A stretch of 64,000 nt of DNA, taken from Ceriagrion tenellum. Taxonomy: Eukaryota; Arthropoda; Insecta; Odonata; Coenagrionidae. Made by a program: the position numbers and the translations under genes. Under the pieces are notes generated by a model, which saw only the letters and a list, made by a program, of their open reading frames with translations, ran no database searches and was not told the origin of the DNA. Positions 61,001 through 64,000 of this stretch are shown one piece after another; within the stretch, counting starts at the first letter, position 1; every line of letters starts with the position of its first letter. The stretch is from positions 73,510,716 through 73,574,715 of the forward strand of contig OY720642.1 of assembly GCA_963169105.1 (NCBI GenBank), read 5' to 3'.

Positions 61001-63362
61001 AAAAAGAATCACAAGCAGGAGATTTGGAAACCAGAGTTGAACAGTTAACTGAAGAATTAGCTGGAAAGACTAATCAAATATCATTATCATTCAAAGAAAA
61101 AGAGGAGCTAGAGGCCTTGGAAAAAGATAAAATGAACCTTTTACACAGCATCTCAGGTAAAGAGGAAGAAATCAACCAGCTCAAACTTAAAATCTCTGAG
61201 GATGAGAAAAAGATGAAATCCTTGAAGTGTGAAAGGGATGATCTTATTGTTGAGAAAAACAACTTCTTGAGCATGGTGGGTGAACTAAGGTCTGCTATTG
61301 ATCAAGTCAGTGAAGAGAAACTAACAACTGGGATTGAGGAAAGACATCTAATGGATTGGAAATATCTCTGTGGGTTCCTGGAAGCCAAAATAAAAGAGCT
61401 TACACTTCAGAAACTCTATCCTGTTGCATTAGATGTAAGAAGCCATGCTCCTCGGTGCAAGTCAGAGGTACCTAAGGGCTCTACTGAAATCTTAATTACG
61501 TCCGAGGAATGTCTTAATAATGTTGACAGTATAATGCATAGAAATGATGTTACATACACTGTACCAGAAATTAAAGACCATCTAAATGGTGATGAAATGA
61601 AATTGAGTGAGTTAGTTATTGATGCAGATATTTCTAGGCAGTTGGGATTGGAAAGTAAATTCTGGAAAGTTATTAGGTCTGGGGAGATGCTGGAGATGTT
61701 CAGGGAAAAACTGGAAGAAAAAAATCGAGAGTTGACAAGCAAAATTGCAGAACTGTGGGAAGTTTTGCCTCGGGTACAGCTGAAATGTAATGAAGTTTTT
61801 CTGAATGGAGGTCCGTTGTTGGGAAGAGAGGCCGAGTTATCAAAGGAGCTGTGCAGGCTGCTGGAAAATATGTTGATAAGAATCGAGAAACATAAAGCCT
61901 CTTTGGAGCAAGAAAAAATGCACGAGACTCATAGAGCAGTGTCATGGGTTTTATATGGAATCCAGAGCACTTTTGAATGTACATCATCCTCTGAGAATGC
62001 TATCCATTCTGCATGTGAAAAGAAACCTGCTTCTGGGTCACCAGATGACCAAGAGCTTGAAGTTTCCAAGTCACTGGAACTGCTTGAAGACAAATTTACT
62101 CATGCTTTGGCTGATGTGGCTTCAACTGCAAGCATATTTAAGGAGGTCGAGAATAGAGGTTCAAATGTAGAAGATGCTTTGGAATATCTCAAGTCCCATG
62201 TTAAAATAGAAAAAGTGATGGATGTGGTGGATAACAAGAATGATTCTCCCATGGATAATGAACTTAAAATTCTTAAGGCATCTAATGAGGAGATGATCAC
62301 TGCTAGAATTCATTTAGAAAGAATATGTCGGGAAAATCAAGATGAGCTTCAGAAGTATCATATTGAAATGGAGGCTCTTCGTGAAAAGGTTGATAGTTTG
62401 ACCTCTCAGAACACCTGGCTTAGAAATGAACTGGAGATATGTAATATTAAACTTAGGAGTGTTAGGCAAGAAACAATGGAAGAAATTAGAAGTGAATATG
62501 AGAAGAAACTTGAACGCCTAAAGCTAAAAATGGTGAGTATTTAATCCTTTTGCTGCCAATCGGCCAATCTAATAGCTTTTGGTGCCTGTGTAAAACTATC
62601 ACAGGCTACCAGTATGATAAACATATCTGCATATGGTGCAGAACTCGGTTGCTTGGGGTACTGTCAGAGGGCATGATGATGTTGCATTTTTTTTAAATTT
62701 TCAATCATCATTCTCTTTTTCTTGGTTTTTCCCTCAGTCATCTTCCTCCTGGTCTTCACCAAAAGATTCTTTTGGCATAAGTTCATTTATCATTAACGTA
62801 TATCACATTATTGCCATTTTAACTTAGGCTCATTTTCCAGTTCACCATTGAGCTGTTGCTACTCACTATTTTTTTCATTCTCTGCATTGTGTGTTTGACA
62901 TCACCGGCCAATTTATTTTTGTTGGTATTTTTCTTTCTTAACTTTGTGCCATATTTTCTCCTCTTTGTCAGGATCCACATTTCGGGCCCATGGAAAATAA
63001 CTGGTCTTGTGTTCTGTCATAAACTCATCATAAACTTAATTGAAATGTTAAATGTAGTCTTGATTTTCTGTGATTGTGCTCTTATGATCTTGAAAACTTT
63101 TCAGGAAAGTGCCTACAGGGAAGACCTAGAGAATTTTTCTCAGGAAAGTGAACGGTGCCGCCAATTAGAAGAAAGTTGTAAAAAATACCAGAATTTGCTT
63201 CTTGAGCGCCACAGAAATCTCTCTGATATGAAGTCATATCATAAAAGTCAACAGCAGAAAATGGAAAGCTTGAAGAAGAAGATTGCATTACTCGAAGAAA
63301 AACTTTTTGAGACCCAGTTAAACTTTGGTCTGGGTGATATTAATCATCATTATTCATCCGTG
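48347..63362 (+). CDS. mud: NuMA/Mud-like coiled-coil spindle protein, 5 exons, 3' end beyond window
   Basis: Proteins of this family sit at spindle poles and under the cell cortex, linking LGN/Pins to dynein to orient the spindle. Exons are 48347-49045, 49144-49374, 54548-54752, 59759-62532 and 63105-63362; phases agree and give 1389 codons, open at the right. Residues 1-150 form a helical calponin-homology/Hook-like module (EALVDWVNCLALSS, a Leu-rich core, TPVYYSQLC). A Ser/Pro linker near 160-183 (VMKTPLKEFLESPRL) resembles the stretch after this module in NuMA. From about 184 on there is nearly unbroken heptad coiled coil rich in E, K, L and Q. The start was chosen at the Met before QSSPMYL because it directly precedes the domain; an in-frame upstream ATG at 48263 would add 28 unlikely residues. 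The family call rests on the N-terminal domain; another Hook-type coiled-coil protein is possible. Confidence 0.75.
49144..49374 (+). CDS. mud: NuMA-like exon 2 (residues 234-310)
   Basis: Acceptor ACCTGTGTAG, donor GTAGGT, 231 nt, phase 0 at both ends. Pure coiled coil (VVKLREELLEYAQSMDEMKK). The intron before it is only 98 bp. Confidence 0.85.
49375..49999. other. NuMA-like gene intron 2, first part, nothing seen
   Basis: AT-rich; the frame at 49703-49948 has no family motif and no splice fit. Confidence 0.5.
50000..50430 (-). mobile_element. CR1/Jockey-like RT C-terminal remnant
   Basis: The minus frame IVSIWDHRQRGFIHPDNKIQ then RKAASLLIK matches the block after LEYA in the copies at 25690 and 32815 (IWxPxQKxxI...IQRKAA). 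The rest is decayed. Confidence 0.6.
50431..52379. other. NuMA-like gene intron 2, middle part, unassigned
   Basis: Mixed composition, GC-richer near 51150-51420. No sustained frame or known repeat was recognised. Confidence 0.4.
52380..52760 (-). mobile_element. LINE fragment (family A-like, copy 4, diverged)
   Basis: The minus strand encodes GFCMWVQRRMEKIKWSNKVR and EEGNILKHKKEEGKLDG, the family's WxWRRMxKxxW...LL...RxxxW blocks, with loss of the 3' end. Confidence 0.6.
53275..53520 (-). mobile_element. Possible LINE RT C-terminal remnant
   Basis: The frame VLLWGMGSFHVKQNEITYLR, KIALNVPYNQCQAYISLGAL resembles the IxWGxS...QKKAIR...C...F-x-x-LGIL block of LINE C-termini. Similarity is partial. 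Confidence 0.4.
53521..54547. other. NuMA-like gene intron 2, last part, nothing seen
   Basis: AT-rich intron. The exon 3 acceptor tract (TTACTTTTATTTATAG) closes it. Confidence 0.5.
54548..54752 (+). CDS. mud: NuMA-like exon 3 (residues 311-379)
   Basis: Acceptor TTTTATTTATAG, donor GTATGT, 205 nt, leaving phase 1. Starts MRVLESEGTTEELQLSLSRK and ends in a less helical Ser-rich stretch; a Gly codon is split with exon 4. Confidence 0.85.
54753..57640. other. NuMA-like gene intron 3, first part, unassigned
   Basis: Four palindromic words of the form GTTCTAGAAC or a variant lie at about 55036, 55071, 55198 and 57398. A GC-richer block at 56100-56480 has overlapping frames on both strands, none recognised. 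It is probably repeat-derived. Confidence 0.35.
57640..57770. repeat. Extreme A/T low-complexity segment
   Basis: About 100 bp composed almost only of A and T. The T-rich left half and A-rich right half (TTTTTTATTTTTTAATTTT against AAAATTAAAATAAAAAAAT) could fold back. Confidence 0.85.
57905..58605 (-). mobile_element. LINE 3' end with ORF2 C-terminus and (TTA)n tail
   Basis: The minus frame at 58597-58397 reads GIAVGTKMFNLLPPYLRCTT, KKFKAELKKYLVNKCYYSVN and EFY, the classic end of Jockey/CR1-group ORF2. About 490 bp of 3' UTR follows to the ATTATTATTATTATTA tail (plus-strand 57910-57929), as in elements with microsatellite tails. Confidence 0.78.
58620..59758. other. NuMA-like gene intron 3, last part, nothing seen
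   Basis: AT-rich. Ends at the acceptor TTGATTTGTTTCAG. Confidence 0.5.
59759..62532 (+). CDS. mud: NuMA-like exon 4 (residues 379-1303), giant coiled-coil exon
   Basis: 2774 nt without a stop, entered in phase by acceptor TTGATTTGTTTCAG and left at GTGAGT. It begins GERLSQAVVDLKLAEVEADN and is almost all heptad coiled coil with few breaks, one near the GSTEILITSEE stretch. A tandem 32-residue duplication lies at 60925-61116. One exon coding most of the rod is typical of long coiled-coil proteins. Confidence 0.93.
60925..61116 (+). repeat. Tandem 96-nt (32-codon) duplication in the coiled coil
   Basis: DLETKVKQLNEEFAEETSQM at 60925 and DLETRVEQLTEELAGKTNQI at 61021 start exactly 96 nt apart and stay aligned through ALKEKES/SFKEKEE. 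The length is not a whole number of heptads (32 = 4x7+4). Confidence 0.9.
62533..63104. other. NuMA-like gene intron 4
   Basis: A 572-bp phase-0 intron, GTGAGT to TTTTCAG. A hydrophobic frame at 62856-63060 is a chance read-through into exon 5. Confidence 0.75.
63105..63362 (+). CDS. mud: NuMA-like exon 5 (residues 1304-1389)
   Basis: Acceptor AACTTTTCAG, donor GTAAGT, 258 nt, phase 0 at both ends. Continues the rod (ESAYREDLENFSQESERCRQ) and becomes less helical at GLGDINHHYSS. No further exon is recognisable in 63363-64000. Confidence 0.85.
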
Positions 63363-64000
63363 GTAAGTCCTTTTTGTTTACTGCTGTTTGACTTATTTGA
63401 TTGCAGTACCTAGTTATTTTAATGTTAATTGTATACCTTCATTTTATTATAATGCTTTGCAAAAGCTGTCCAATGAACCCTGTTATTATTGTGGATTAGC
63501 AGTATGTAATGTGGTATTGCTTATAGAGCAGGTCTTATTTGAGTAATTGGTGTAATTTTTGTTTATTTATAAATTCAAGTGAAACTTGGCATAAATGATA
63601 GAATAGAAAAAGGTTTATTGTCTTAGAAGCATTTGCCATTAACATTTGAAAAAAGGAAAAAACAATAGTAAAACAAAATGCAATAACATAAATTTGATTG
63701 AAAGTGAAAAAAGTTATGGGTATACTCTAATTAAAGAAAAAAATAAAATACAAATCCCATATCATACCCATTACTTGCTGTAGAGTAAGTTCCAATGCAT
63801 AAACAGATGCACTGAAGTTTATATGGTCCAAGGATTTATTTTCAACTAATTTTAAAATTACTACAATATGCTCTCAATGATTCACAATTTCCACTCCAAC
63901 CACCCTTTTGACCCTTGAAACCTTTTTGACTTTTTAAGTTTATATATGTTCATTTTTTTAAGTTTTGATCAATCGTCCATATTTACTCTTATGCAGTACT
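63363..64000. other. NuMA-like gene intron 5 (partial), nothing seen
   Basis: AT-rich, no exon or repeat recognised to the window edge. Confidence 0.5.

Noticed and set aside
62856..63104. Hydrophobic reading frame leading into NuMA-like exon 5, possible membrane domain
   Set aside because: It is intron; a clear TTTTCAG acceptor precedes GAAAGTGCC and the frame upstream is simple T-rich sequence.
1..64000. CRISPR arrays, functional tRNA or rRNA genes
   Set aside because: The only regular repeats are the 103-bp and 107-bp tandem units without spacers, and the tRNA-like heads belong to SINEs.

Overview
The window is nuclear DNA of an arthropod, most likely an insect with a large, AT-rich, transposon-laden genome. 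The evidence is spliced genes with GT-AG introns of up to about 14 kb, an insect-type TRPA channel, and many decayed LINE, Penelope-like, hAT, piggyBac, mariner/pogo and SINE copies. The sequence does not fix the species or order.

Three host genes are visible. (1) mRpS9, mitochondrial ribosomal protein uS9m, runs on the minus strand from 48006 down past base 1. I resolved ten coding exons whose phases all join; only the last ~30 residues lie outside the window. (2) A TRPA-family channel gene of the pyrexia type (7665-10754, minus) has its whole 1029-residue reading frame in one exon. It is nested in mRpS9 intron 9 on the same strand, and splice signals suggest a 5' UTR intron. (3) A long coiled-coil protein with a NuMA/Mud-like N-terminal domain starts at 48347 on the plus strand. 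It runs through five exons to 63362 and continues beyond the window. Genes 1 and 3 are head to head, about 340 bp apart start codon to start codon, so 48007-48346 is probably a shared promoter.

The rest is intron filled with transposon remains. From left to right: a CR1-like LINE 3' end (1-215), a pogo deletion element with TA target sites (2667-3337), a mariner relic (3790-4480), a LINE fragment (4745-5505), a broken hAT transposase (21405-23470), more LINE pieces (13158-13380, 24590-25015, 25690-26340, 32815-33770, 37740-38465, 41880-42470, 43200-44380, 46150-47215, 50000-50430, 52380-52760, 53275-53520, 57905-58605), a 103-bp tandem array (30251-30663), a piggyBac-type MITE (32229-32536), two tRNA-derived SINEs (34786-35118, 35579-35792), Penelope-like remnants (39160-39580 and 44985-45580) and a piggyBac transposase relic (40330-41120).

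The most unusual signal is a set of hammerhead-ribozyme-like motifs. The best is on the minus strand in a 184-bp unit inserted into a LINE with a 12-bp target duplication (43540-43723). A second is at 27021-27053, and a degraded one lies just after the GIY-YIG region of a Penelope-like copy (45528-45567). I saw no tRNA, rRNA, CRISPR or prokaryotic feature.
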